Source: Scopulariopsis brevicaulis (taxonomy: Eukaryota > Ascomycota > Sordariomycetes > Microascales > Microascaceae). Taken from it: a stretch of 64,000 nt of DNA. The notes under the pieces are model-generated. The model was not told where the DNA came from. It saw only the letters and a list, made by a program, of their open reading frames with translations, and searched no databases. Below are positions 22,999 to 34,055 of this stretch, piece by piece; positions within the stretch are counted from its first letter, which is position 1, and each line of letters starts with the position of its first letter. Location: contig JAGFNX010000160.1 in NCBI GenBank assembly GCA_017657125.1, positions 1-64,000 on the forward strand, written 5' to 3'. Made by a program: the position numbers and the translations under genes.

Positions 22999-24215
22999 TT
23001 ACTCCTTCTTATAAATATGCCCCGTCCTCTCAATCTCAAAAGCAGCGTCCTTTCCCCTCCCCTCCTTCTCATACTGCCTAACAAGCGGCAAAACGTCCCT
23101 TCCAAACTGCTCAATCTCCTCCTCGTAGTGCAAGAAGGCAGTAAGCACCAGGTTAACCCCCAGGCTCTTCAGAAGCACAATCCTCTCCGCAACCTGCTCC
23201 TTGGTCCCAATTAGCTTCGTCTTGAACCCGTCGTTATACTGCACTAGGTCCTCGAGCTTGCTGTCCGCCCACATCCCCTTCTTGTTTGCGGTGCTCGCGC
23301 CCGCCTGCTTTACCGCCTCCCTGAAAGCCTCGACAGCACCGGAGTCCGCCTTGCCCTGGATCTCCTGCAGTACACGGATCGCCTCCTCCTCAGTCTCCCG
23401 CACAATCACGAACCCGTTGACTGCAAACTTCACCGTCCTCCCCACTTTTTCGGCCCTCGCCTTGACGTCCTCAATCTGCGACCGGAACCCGTCGAGATCG
23501 TTCCCGTTCATAAAGTACCAGTCACTAACCTCTGCACCATTATCTCTCGCATCATCGCTGTTCCCGCCCTGGAAGATCTCGGGGTGGGGCTTCTGCACGG
23601 GCTTAGGGCTGAGGTTATAATTCGTGAACCGGTAAAAGTCGCCGGAAAAGGTGAAGCCCGTCTCATCCGGCGCTGTCCAGATGCCCTTCAGCGCGCGGAT
23701 AAATTCCTTGCTCCGGCGGTACCTCTCGGCGTGGTCGAGCCACCACTCTCCCACGCTGGTAAACTCGCCCTTGAACCACCCGCTAACAACATTAACGGCG
23801 ATCCGGCCATTGCTATAATTATCGATGCTGGCAATCTGCTTCGCCGCAACGGTAGGACTCCAGATCCCCGGCAGCAGCGCGGCAATCATCTTGATGGAAG
23901 TCGTCCCCCCGAGGATAGCCTGCGAGAAGGACACGGACTCATGTTGCTGGGAGGCACCGTACGAGGCCAGGAAGCGGATTTGTGTGAGGCCGTACTCGAT
24001 GCCCGCGGTCTCAGCGGCCTTGGCGTAGCGGATGTTGCTTTCGAGATCCCAGTTTGTTCGCTGGGGGATCTTGCTTATCACGAGCCCGCCGGAGACGTTG
24101 GGGACCCAGTAGCTGCATGGGGTTGTGTTAGTGGGTTTCGAGCCAGGGATTGGGGGCCAGCTTACGCGAAGAGGAGCCTGTCGGCTTCGGTGTTGAGGGG
24201 GTGCGTCGTAGCCAT
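22999..24215 (-). CDS. sfnG: FMNH2-dependent sulfone monooxygenase (SfnG-like)
   Basis: Two exons on the minus strand (24215-24166, 24112-22999) separated by a 53-nt intron give 387 residues. It is a luciferase-like (TIM-barrel) flavin monooxygenase. After a short N-terminus it reads FAYWVPNVSGGLVISKIPQR, then GLTQIRF, IDNYSNGRIAVNVVSGWFKG, HAERYRRS and PEIFQGG. These features are much closer to bacterial dimethylsulfone monooxygenase SfnG than to SsuD. SfnG uses FMNH2 supplied by a separate reductase to split dimethylsulfone into methanesulfinate and formaldehyde, feeding sulfur assimilation. No FMN reductase gene is visible nearby. It is transcribed divergently from the transporter at 24833 and shares a 617-bp promoter. 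The exact substrate in this fungus (dimethylsulfone or another sulfone/sulfonate) is inference. Confidence 0.9.
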
Positions 24216-24387
24216 TTTCGCCGTGTTGCAGGGATGGTAGCTGAAGAATGATGATGGACGTGGATTGGCTACCGTTGCAGTTTGCTATGAATGGATTAGA
24301 AAAGAGTAAGTTTGTGTCTTGATTTATACGAGTATTGAGCACACGCAATCAAGCCGATTGGACATAATGGCGTAAAAAGTAATGTAG

Positions 24388-24415
24388 CACTCCGGTGTCG
24401 CAGGTGTCCGGAGTG
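24388..24415. promoter_or_regulatory. Inverted repeat in divergent promoter, candidate operator
   Basis: CACTCCGG (24388-24395) and CCGGAGTG (24408-24415) are perfect complements 12 bases apart. They lie within the region shared by the SfnG-like gene and the transporter gene. Opposed CCG/CGG triplets with fixed spacing are the usual target of Zn2Cys6 zinc-cluster dimers. The regulator itself is not in the window. Confidence 0.5.
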
Positions 24416-24832
24416 GAGATGATACCAGTCCTCCGCAGGATGGCGTTATTTTCGCGACGGCGATCCCACCCACCCCTATTCTCAGCGCCGGGCTTGTCTC
24501 TACGAACCCGGACCCTGGCCCAAACCTATTTCATTACGTTCCAAATCATTTCGGCAAGAAGAATCTCAAATTCTAATCATGACCCAAGGGTCGTGGGGTT
24601 GAAGTCCTGCCAGTGGCTTGCGATGTTGTCACTTGGCTGCATATTGCGTGCCGGTGTCCATCCCGCGTCGAAAGCGACGATCAGTAAACGACAAGCCATG
24701 ACTAAACATATCTTGGGCCGCCCTCCGCCTCTGGAGCTTGTTGCAACATGTCGAAGGTTGTATTACCGTTAGATTTGTAACGTTTACCAGCCGTGAGACA
24801 CCAAACCGCCACGATCGAAGACAACCAGCGTC

Positions 24833-25794
24833 ATGTCCAGCGACTCGGGTATAGCAAAGAGGGGAAAGGATAAGGAGACCGGGGACGTGTTTGAAAGACA
24901 TGCCTCGATACACAGCGGCGAGGCCCGGGTTCACACACCCCAGCCTCTGCCGTCTTCAGCGGTATGTTCAGCCCATGGGCGCTTGCGGTATGATGGGATA
25001 ACTAACGCCATGTCAGAGTGCTCTAGCCATCGGTGCCTTTGCGACAACTTTGACCACGCTCTCCCTCAGTCTCATGGAATGGAGGGGGGTCACGATCACA
25101 AATGTGTACATCGGTAACTTCTTCTTTGTCGCGGCGGTGGGAATGCTCATCACAGCTCAGTGGGAGCTGAAGGCTGGGAATGGCTTCGCCTACACCGTGT
25201 TCAGCGCCTTTGGTATGAAAATCCCAATGTCCATGGTATTGGCGCAATAGCTAATTGCCATGTCAAGGTCTCTTCTACGGCGGATACGGGGCCATCCTGA
25301 CGCCCCTTTTTGGTGTCACCGCCGCGTACGGCGACGATACGACGCAATATAACAATGCGCTCGGCTTCTTCGTCATCGGTGTGTCCATCGGAAAGCCAAA
25401 AAAACGAGATCCATCGCTAACAACAATGTGCTAGTATGGACGGTTTTCGCCCTCACATTCTTCATAGCGTCACTCCCCACAAACTTAACCTACATCCTCA
25501 TCTTCGCCTTTGTCGTCCTCGGCTTCCTCCTCGTTGCAGCAAGCTACTTCGCAGCGGCCGACGGATACGACGCAGCGTCCGTGAGCATCAGGAAAGCCGG
25601 AGGAGTGTTTTGTTACCTCGCAGGCCTAGTCGGATGGTAAGTTATGAAACTCGACGACCGGTATAAGCGGACGTCGCCTGCTAACGTTCGGTGCTAGGTA
25701 TCTGACGCTGCACCTGTTGATCAAGGACTCCATCTACGAGCTCCCTCTGGGGGATACATCGTCCTATTTTGCTAAGAGCCGGAAGAGTGGCTGA
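24833..25794 (+). CDS. GPR1/FUN34/YaaH-type membrane transporter
   Basis: Five exons (24833-24961, 25017-25212, 25268-25378, 25435-25636, 25698-25794) separated by four 55-61 nt introns encode 244 residues. The core reads ALAIGAFATTLTTLSLSLM, GNFFFVAAVGMLITAQWE, AYTVFSAFGLFYGGYGA, YNNALGFF and two further helices, six in all. This matches the fungal acetate/succinate-proton symporter family (AceTr). The family hallmark N-P-x-x-L at the first helix is missing: the spliced product reads SASALAIG where NPxxLGLG is expected. The acetate specificity of Ady2 or AcpA cannot therefore be assumed. Its position between two organosulfur-type flavoenzymes suggests uptake or release of a small organic acid or sulfur anion, by inference. 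Confidence 0.85.
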
Positions 25795-26873
25795 AGATTC
25801 CACGCGAAAGTCATGGTGTTTTTTTCAGTGGCTTAGTATACTAGACATAACGAGGCGACTTGCGGTCACCGCGGGAGTAGTACAGCGTGTTGACATAACT
25901 AAACAATTGATGGCATAAAGTCACTATGACACTTGCCTTTTTTCTTTTCCAGTCAGACGTAGGCATCCTTCTGCCTGTATTATCTACTATACAACATGAA
26001 CCCACTGCCGTTGAAATCACATTACTGTATAAAATAGCTCAGTAGCAGTTTCTGACCAGACGGGGCCCAGAGACGATAGGTAATACAACAAACTACATTA
26101 AAACGCTACAGGTACCAACTATCATCCGCGGAGTCATCTTCCAGCTACTCCTTCCACCAATTTACGTGTGAGGAGCGTTGGGAACGTGCGGCTGAGATTA
26201 ATGAGATTGCGTCACATTCATCATAACCGACGATTTGTAGGTTAGCCGTATGCCTCAGGTCCGCTCTACTAGGATTCAGAATTGCCGACATTCGGAGCTT
26301 TTACAACGCCACTTGAACCCCCGTCGTGGTCGTATTGCAGCAGCTCGCGTGCAGCGGGGAACTTTAATGCGAAGCCGAATAATCGGGGCGATGAGCGCAG
26401 CCCCACCCCTCCACCATCTATCGCCCCACGTGGGGGGTTCTCGTACTGCATAGCTGTCTTCCCAAGGTATGCTTTTAGCGTGGATGGCATCAACCGCGGG
26501 GGATAGCCCCCGCATACAGACTCGGGGAAAGCTTCCAATGGGACGTACCAAGTTCATGATCTACACTCCCAGATTCAGAACTGGAAGCCGGGTGGTCCTA
26601 AACGGACAGACGGTGTTAGTGAACTGAAGGTGGATGGCGTTCTTCGTACGTTTCTGATCAACTTGCGTCATCCCCGGCGTATCACATCATTAGTGGCGTA
26701 GGATACGCACTGAAGTTCGCAACCTCTTCTGGGGGTGGACGGATGTGATTGTTCGAGGATATGAGGCGTGGAATGCCGCAGTTGATCCTCGAGTAAACCC
26801 AAGCAGAGCGATAACCTTCTAAGTATTCCATTTACCCAACACACCCAAGCCGAACAATTATTCTCCAGTTGCA
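25795..26873. other. Intergenic between transporter and SfnB-like gene
   Basis: No regulator gene or other coding region is supported. The right part must hold the promoter of the next gene. Confidence 0.5.
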
Positions 26874-28333
26874 ATGGCATCAAACGCAAAATCTGTCCCG
26901 GCTACGGACCCCAAGGTCTACGATGTATACAAGTCAAAGTGGGCGGAACAACCAACCGACGAAACTGGGTGGATCCAAAGAGCCAAGGACGTCTCCTCCG
27001 TCCTTGCTGAGGATGCCGTCACTCGGGACAAGGAGAACAAGTCTCCTTTTGCGGAGGTAACCCTCCTCAAGCACTCTGGCCTTCTGAAAATTCTGGGTCC
27101 GAAAAAGTATGGTGGAGGGGAGCAACCCTGGAGCGTCGGTTACAAGGTCATCCGAGAAGTCGCTAAAGGTGATGGGTGAGTTCTGCCAGGACAGGTCTTA
27201 TACGGCTGAGACCAGAACACTGACTTTTATTAGATCCATTGGCATGCTCCTGGGATATCATATCCTGTGGTCCACCACTGCCAACCTAGTCGGCACCCCC
27301 GAACAAGCCGACCGCTTCCAGGACCTCATCATCTCAAACAACTACTTCGTGGGAGGCGCCGTCAACCCCCGGGATAACGATCTAAAGATCACCTCTGACG
27401 GCGACAACCTCGTCTTCGAGGGCTTCAAGTTCTTCAACACGGGAGGAGTGGTCTCTGACCTAACGGTGCTGGAGGGCTCTTACGAAGAAACTGGCGACCA
27501 CATATTTACCTTTGTGAAGACCGATCAGCCGGGGATCCAGTTCTCCCATGACTGGGATAATATAGGTCTTCGGCTGACGGAGTCGGGAAGTGTTCGGATT
27601 GACAAGGTGACGGCGCCGTGGAAGGATGCGTTAGGATGGGACATTTCCACGAAAAAGCCCGACCCCTCCGTCCTGGGTATCCCTTTCGCGACGTTGCTCC
27701 TACCCACGTGAGTGGAACTATTATGAGTGACTACGAGTTCTTTCACTGATATCTTCATCCAGTATCCAACTGGTGTTTAGTAACTTCTACATCGGTATCG
27801 CCTGGGGCGCACTAGACTACGCCTCCACCTACACCAACAAGTCCACCCGAGCCTGGCCCTTTGGAGGAGACGTAAGCCACCCCAGCCCACCTCGAGAGCC
27901 ACCGGACTAACGACAGTTCCAGAACAAGGAGAAGCCCCAGGATGAATTCTACATCCTCTCGACCTACGGCAACTTCCACGCCCACCTCCGCGCCGCGTCT
28001 GCCCTAGCCGACAAAGCAGCCCTCGAGCTCAGCGCCCTATACACCAACTCCGGTGACACCGCTTCCCGCTCCAAGGTGACAGCCGAAGACCGGGGCGAAG
28101 TCGCAGAGTGGGTCGCGAGCGTCAAGGTCACGGCCACGGACACTGGGCTGAGGGTTGCGTCCGGTGTGTTCGAGGTGACGGGATCAAAGTCTACGGCGTC
28201 CAAGGTTGGGCTTGACCGGTTCTGGAGAGATATTCGGGTGCATACACTGCATGATCCTGTTGCGTATAAGAATCGGGAGCTGGGCCGGTATCAGCTGCTC
28301 AAGGAGCACCCTGAGCCGACGTGGTACACTTGA
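26874..28333 (+). CDS. Acyl-CoA-dehydrogenase-fold flavoenzyme (SfnB/DszC-like)
   Basis: Four exons (26874-27175, 27234-27707, 27763-27871, 27923-28333; introns 58, 55 and 51 nt) encode 431 residues. The layout is acyl-CoA dehydrogenase-like. An N-terminal helical part has LLKHSGLLKILGPKKYGGG. The middle beta domain has NNYFVGGAVNPRDND and EGFKFFNTGGVVSD. The C-terminal helical bundle ends in WRDIRVHTLHDPVAYKNRELG. This ending is typical of the non-dehydrogenase branch that includes dibenzothiophene monooxygenase DszC, SfnB and fungal 'thermophilic desulfurizing enzyme' proteins. It lacks an obvious catalytic glutamate signature of true acyl-CoA dehydrogenases. Such enzymes use reduced flavin and oxygen on sulfur or aromatic substrates. 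With the SfnG-like gene 2.7 kb to the left it suggests a shared organosulfur pathway. Confidence 0.88.
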
Positions 28334-29066
28334 ATAGGGGAGTCTATTCTTGCTTGTCGACTGTCCGCGAATATGTAAACGAGAAGAGGCTATTTCATAG
28401 CGGCTTAACTTCCCGGCCGGGATTTGCAAGGCGGGGAGTTCAGACCATAACAGGACTCCTGCTACGGACGTTGAAGCGGACTGGATTTTGGAATGCTCCA
28501 ATTGACAACGTTGAATTGAGATCGACTTTAAGGAGTTCATCCCTACGAATATACATGCATGCAAAAATATATGTAAGTTGACATATATGACGGTGACGCC
28601 CTCAAATCGCCGCATCCGAGAAGTCCAGGCAAACGTGATGCCACCAGCACCAGCCATGAAGGCTCAACGTATAAGAGGCAGTGGATCGCCAGCGCCTGCA
28701 GTTACAGGCTCATGCGTTCATTGACATCGTAATTGCCGGTTTTGTCGGTTGACATTACGTGGTTGCCGTGCCGTTCCGCTTATGGGACTTCTTTACCCCC
28801 ACGCGTCAAATTCATCGCCAGAGCCCTTCTCATCCAGCTCGCTTCCTCACATATCCACTCATCTATTCCGACCTATTCCGCCACAAGACCTACTCCGCCA
28901 TAAGCCTCACTTTCATGATGCAGAAAGGATTCTCCAAATACGCGCCCACCGGACCAGATAAAACCTGCGCGTTGCCTTACCTCCACTCATCGCAGTCGTA
29001 CACCCACCTAGGTGAACAACTACTGCCCTCCAGTCATCCCGCCTTGCTGCAAATGATCTGTGAGGA
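28334..29066. other. Intergenic
   Basis: No gene seen. The right end would be the promoter of the former F-box gene. Confidence 0.45.
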
Positions 29067-29545
29067 ATGGCCGATACGATACCTCCTCCCGGCTACCGGT
29101 CAGAAACCGAGTACAACTTCTGCAAGGATGAGGCGGACGCCATTATTAAAAGCATCGCAAATGACTGCGCAAACTATGGCCTTTCCGCCATATGCTTCGA
29201 ATCTGACCGATGCATCTCGGCGTCAATAACCGAGTTCTTCCAGCGTCCCCCGGCCTCGGCTCGCCCCCCTCGACAGGCTCCCTCTGGAGGTTCTGCAGGA
29301 CGTGTTCTTCCACATAGACATGTCTTCCCTCTCAAGTTCCGGCAGCTGAGTTTCGGCTCCCGAGGGGCCGTACATCTCTCTTAGAGTGTCGGCTGATAGC
29401 TGAGCTCGCCATGGACCTCTACCGCGCCATCCTTCTCACAGGCCTCGCCGCACACGTTACCCTTCGCGACTTTTACAAGGCACTATGCGCGAAGAAATGC
29501 GGCCTCTGAGATCGGTTCGCGCACCTGGTGGGGCTCATCTCTCAG
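29067..29545 (+). pseudogene. F-box protein pseudogene
   Basis: From the ATG at 29067 the frame reads PPPGYRSETEYNFCKDEADA and SASITEFFQR, a lead-in seen in a lineage-expanded fungal F-box family. It then loses frame at a C6 run (29264-29269, five would fit). In the shifted frame the F-box itself follows (PLDRLPLEVLQDVFFHIDMSSL). A one-base loss near 29330 restores the first frame (FRQLSFGSRGA). A third shift near 29385 leads to LIAELAMDLYRAILLTGLAAH and DFYKALCAKKCGL. A TGA then sits where a cysteine codon is expected (29507-29509), and the frame continues DRFAHLV. At least three frameshifts and one stop make it non-functional. Intact relatives would recruit substrates to SCF ubiquitin ligases. 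Confidence 0.75.
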
Positions 29546-30268
29546 AATGCGACGTCAAGGGCCTGGGCGCATTGTGCGGGCCGACGTGTCGACCCACCCG
29601 AGACCTGACAGCTGCCGGTCCATATCGTGACGTCTCCGGTTTGTAAAGGCGCCCGTTCTACGTTATTAACGTACCTGGGCAGCATGCAAACGCTTTTTTA
29701 TCGACAGTACTGCGTCTGAGTTTCCCCAGGAGAGATAGACTATCATGCCCAGCGGGGAAAACGCTTCTTTAGAAATCCTAAAACTAGTCCGTCGTCTGTC
29801 ATGTCTCTCGTACATTCTCACCTACACTCTGGACTATTATAGTAATTGCAGAAATTGTCTATCCATTGGACGCAGGAGTACTGGATGGCTGTTAACGGAT
29901 CGGCGTTTGGAGAAATTGACCGCCGGAGACGTCGTCTTTCTTCTGCCAGGGCACCGACTCGCAGATTAACAACTGCTGGTCTGGCGATAAATTGTGAAAC
30001 ACCTTTCGAAGGGTATATATCATCATCAGAAACTGAACGCTACGTTTCTGTGAGTACATCAAAGCCTGATCCATAATTTACGTCTAATTAGAGGTTTATG
30101 GTCGGTTGGTTGATTACCATTGACCGAAGATGGAAACATATAAGTAGGGTGAGGCTAAATTGACGGCTAAGAATTATCTTGTAAAGCGCCAAGGAATCTT
30201 TAGGTCCCCCTTTTCCCCACTCCTCGATAATCCCGCCAGGTAGAGATCTACATGACATACAAATCTCC
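29546..30268. other. Intergenic
   Basis: No coding region supported. Confidence 0.45.
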
Positions 30269-31020
30269 TCACGGCATCCTTCGCAGTAGCGACCCAATCA
30301 CTCGCTCTGAAAGATGTCCGTACATCTTCAACAAGTCTCGGAAACCCTCGTTCCTCCACAAATCCTCAATGTAGCAGGCGGCGAATAAAGCGAGTAGCGA
30401 CCTGAGCAGATCCGGCGTCTCCTCCTCGAAACTAAACCGCAGAAGCCGGACTATATCTTCAAGTGTATCGTGGCGTATCTCAAATGCAATCAGAGCCTGG
30501 TGAAGCTTATCTAGCGAAACCGAGACCAGGTTTGTAACCTTGTAGGAATCGGCTAGGAGATACACCTTGGCGTGGACAAGGAGCATATGACCGGGGCTTT
30601 TGCAAGCTGTCGGCTTGTACGGGCGCAAGGTGGGCAGGTGACCGGAGTCAAAAAATGTTGCGCTCTTGAACTCGTTCCACAATGATTCTTGTCCCGAGGA
30701 GGGGCGTGGCGTTGCTTGTGAGATGACCTTCAATTCCGGCTCCAATTCCGGCTCCGGCTCTGGCTGTGGCTCTTTCTCTGACGCCAGGTCGTCCCAGATA
30801 CTGGCTTTCTTCTTATTCCTTTTGGTTGTTATAAGGGTCCCCCAAGTGTCGTCCTCATTAAGATGGGGTGCAAAGTCCTCGGCTGGGGCAGTTGGCAGCT
30901 CCGGGTCGTCCCAGATACTGGTTTTTCTTTTCCCCTTCTTCATCTTCTTCATCTTCTTATGCGTTGCAGGGGGAAGGTAGCCGTCCTCCACATTCGGCTC
31001 CGGCTCCGGCTCTGGCTCCG

Positions 31021-31057
<37 letters not shown>

Positions 31058-31439
31058 ATCTGGCTCTGGATCTGGCTCTGGATCTGGCTCTGGCTTTCCA
31101 GGATAGTAGTCCTGGGTTGCAGCGTCGGGAACTAGGCGAGGTGCCTCTATCTTCAGGTGGTAATCACCAGTATACACATATTCGCAGAAAAGCACGAATG
31201 TGAGCTCATCGATGTTATCTAGGAAGACATGGTTGGCTTTGGCGGAGTCCCCGTGAATTGTATCGTGCAGTGGTTCGGACTGGTTGGCGATCGCGGCAGA
31301 GTGAACGGTAAACTCCCGTCTATTTGGGCCAACGAAGAAGCGGAAGGGCGCAGACGAGATGACGCTAGCGAATGGGGTTAGTAGTGTGCTGTGCCGGCGA
31401 TGCGGTATCGGCAAACCTCTCGATTGCAATGAGCCCCAT
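30269..31439 (-). CDS. BTB/POZ-domain protein with Pro-Glu repeat
   Basis: The long open frame has no ATG of its own at the 5' end. A 23-nt first exon (31439-31417) spliced through a 52-nt intron (31416-31365; donor GTTTGC, branch CTACTAAC, acceptor CTAG) supplies one. The product has 372 residues. It begins MGLIAIES and continues VISSAPFRFFVGPNRREFTVHS, the usual start of fungal BTB/POZ domains. EYVYTGDYHL (about 69-78) ends the first half of the domain. Residues 98-131 are an almost pure Pro-Glu/Pro-Asp repeat, followed by Lys-rich and WDDPELP-type segments. The C-terminal part (HAKVYLLADSYKVTNLVSVSL onward) is the normal BTB continuation. The repeat region thus splits the domain family's usual layout. 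A role as a Cullin-3 adaptor or interaction protein is possible but unproven. Confidence 0.75.
30995..31094. repeat. GGCTCT/GGCTCC minisatellite inside BTB gene
   Basis: About sixteen tandem 6-bp units (GGCTCC, GGCTCT, GGATCT on the plus strand), read in frame as Pro-Glu or Pro-Asp in the BTB protein. A shorter block of the same unit lies at 30733-30771. Slippage here would change protein length in steps of two residues. Confidence 0.85.
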
Positions 31440-34055
31440 ATTGTCCTTGATGAGATTGATGGATGTAAAAAAAAGGCCGAGGGGTCAAGCTGGGGACGGC
31501 TAGAGTCAAGAACAAAGTCAATGCAATTTATCGTCGGGCATCGTTAGGCACCGGCAGTAACAACATCTGTGGTACCTGAAGAGGAATCCGGGCGGTTGGA
31601 AGAATTCCATGAGCCACCTATTTTGGAAGATGAGCGCATTCCCCGCCTGCGGGAGGCCGGCCATATGCGCCCCGATACGTCCCTTTGCTACCATGACACA
31701 GGGTTAGAGCGGGGTCAATATGCGGGATGCTAACCAACGATGCCTAATTTCCTGTCAGCGCATATCTGATGCGAGCCTCTCATCCGCATCAGCAGGATGT
31801 ATATGATAGGTCGGGGAAACGAGGATCGCTGAAATGCCGGTCCTACCACTTGCTGCTTATCGACAAGTTTGGAATCGATAAGCCGTGTCTGTTGCGACGA
31901 AAGAGTGGGCTCCGAAGGGCATCATGCCCCGTATAGGAGGCGAGATTTCAGTGCGAAGATAGAGGCAGATCCTTGCAGCATGTACACAAAAGGGCGTAAA
32001 GCTATCGCGCTGCTCCTTCGGAACAGTAGACAAGGCTCCCTTTGAAGACTTCATCAACTAATTGCTACATCACTGTGGCGGATGACCAGAGCCCGAGACC
32101 GTTCCCATGGATAACGTTGCGTTTCGCTACTACGATAGAGGCAGGCAAATGTGCGAAGATAACGGCGCAAGGTCGGATTTCCTGGAATCATATACTTTGG
32201 GAACTAATCTGATCGAAGAGTTCTGGGGAATCAAGAAATACGCTGAATCACAGCGCAAAAGGCCAGAGGAGTCTCATTCACAGTGAATTAGAGAGCTATG
32301 CCAGGCTGTGGACATGCCTGACTTCCCCTTTGCCTGTTTAAGTCGCGAGTAGTACCCGAATATGCCTCGCAAGTCGACTGAAAGGAGGCCACACCCTCAA
32401 TATTTGGCATGGACTGGTCCGCCGTGATACCCTTCCTCTTCGTAGGTTCCGGGGAAACTATGACCGGCACTCCCAGGTTAACGAACTCGCATGCCCCATT
32501 TGAGGTAAAACATGGAGCGAATAGCATCTGAGACTCTGCGGTGCTCTGAGCCATTAGTTGGATACCTTGGGGTTCAGGCCTGGATGATTGTATGTATGGC
32601 ATCAGAAGCGTGATATGCTGTTTACTAGTGCGTGAAGGAAGGGAAGCTCAAATGAAATAAACCAAGTATGTTGGGTATACAATTTGGACAGAGCAGGAAT
32701 GCATGTCACCTGCTAATTCCTTCAATGGCCATTCGGCGCGCATGTGCTGTGGATGTAAACAGCCCTTACAGGCATGGGAACGTACTCGCCCTGTGGCATC
32801 CGCCCTACCCCTCGACGTGCCACACTAGCTTTCTGGTGAGTATCGATACTTTGATTTGACTTGTACGGAATGTAATACTGGGAAAGTCTAGTACATGGAA
32901 GGAGCGACGTCAAGTTGAGTATGGATAACTCGCGAGAGCGAGAGGAGAAATTGAGAGTGGGCTAGGCGACAAGGGGTTTAAAAAACGGAAAATGGTTTAA
33001 TTAATCCTTCCCCCTGTATAAGACTCCGCGATAGTTAAATTATGTTGTGCGAGCGGTTGGTTGGGTAACACGGCGTTAGAGGGATTCCAAACGAATCATG
33101 GATGCGTTTTATTACTGTGAGGTTTGCTAACTATGTAGTAGTCCTCAGACACGACCAAGTCAAGCGGAATACGGAGTGGATCCCGCGTCTCTACGCGTGG
33201 ATAAGTGGGTTGAAGGCATAGGCGGCGGCGTGTAAGTCGTCCAGACCTGCGCTGCATGAACCACCCTACGGCGCAATGTTCAAAGTGAGAAAGGATTTTG
33301 TGGTTAGGGGGGTTGTGAAAAAGAATGCGGTTATTAAAAGGAGTGGTAAAGAGTCTGGTTGTTGATTAGAAAAGTGGAAGATGGATATCGGGGGCAAAGG
33401 GGCCTATTTATCCTCGAATCGATTGTTTTCTAAGCTGCTGCTGTCGGATTAGCTTCCATTACCACTACGACTGTGTGCTGCACCAAGCCTGGAAAGGCCT
33501 GATTCCGTAGCTTAGTTTCTTACCGGAGGCAACGTCTATCTGATGTTTTCAAGTACTACGGGAGTGCAGTGCGGTGCTGCAATTATACACCGAAGCTGAG
33601 ACCCAAACCTCTATGCTGATTAAGCTGGCTAAGACATACACACGTCTAGTCTCATATTAGAAACGGGCTTTCTGCCCACGCAGAGGCTCACAGAGTCGTC
33701 TCAGACATGTATACCTGAGGCAGGTCATTGATCACAAAAATCACATGTGATAGATGGGATGACTTATACTATCTAAGTGTTCAAGCTAAACAGGTGTAGC
33801 TGGTCTGGTAGCTATCCCGAGACGGGATAGAAGCACAAGTGACGATCTTGTCTCCTATTTGACCCTACCTTGTTCTTTAGACTCATTCCTGGCCGTCTCT
33901 CTAGGTCCTGCCTCAACATTTCGAATAGGGCGCTGCCGATCACCCCAGAGCGAAGTAAGGTAATATACAGGAACAACGTAATACGGTATGCCTGTGCCTC
34001 GGCAGCGAAAATGATTATTTCTTACGGTCGGCCCGACCGATAATTTCAAGTTACA
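31440..34055. other. Gene-poor stretch
   Basis: I find no gene. Short open frames are unsupported. AT-rich patches occur near 33000-33050 and around 33600. A 19-bp hairpin (CTATCCCG, AGA, CGGGATAG) sits at 33812-33830 and a 15-bp palindrome (CGGTCGG, C, CCGACCG) at 34025-34039. Confidence 0.45.

Noticed and set aside
23201..24240. Long plus-strand open frames opposite the SfnG-like gene
   Set aside because: They are antisense shadows of a strongly conserved minus-strand coding sequence and show no motif of their own.
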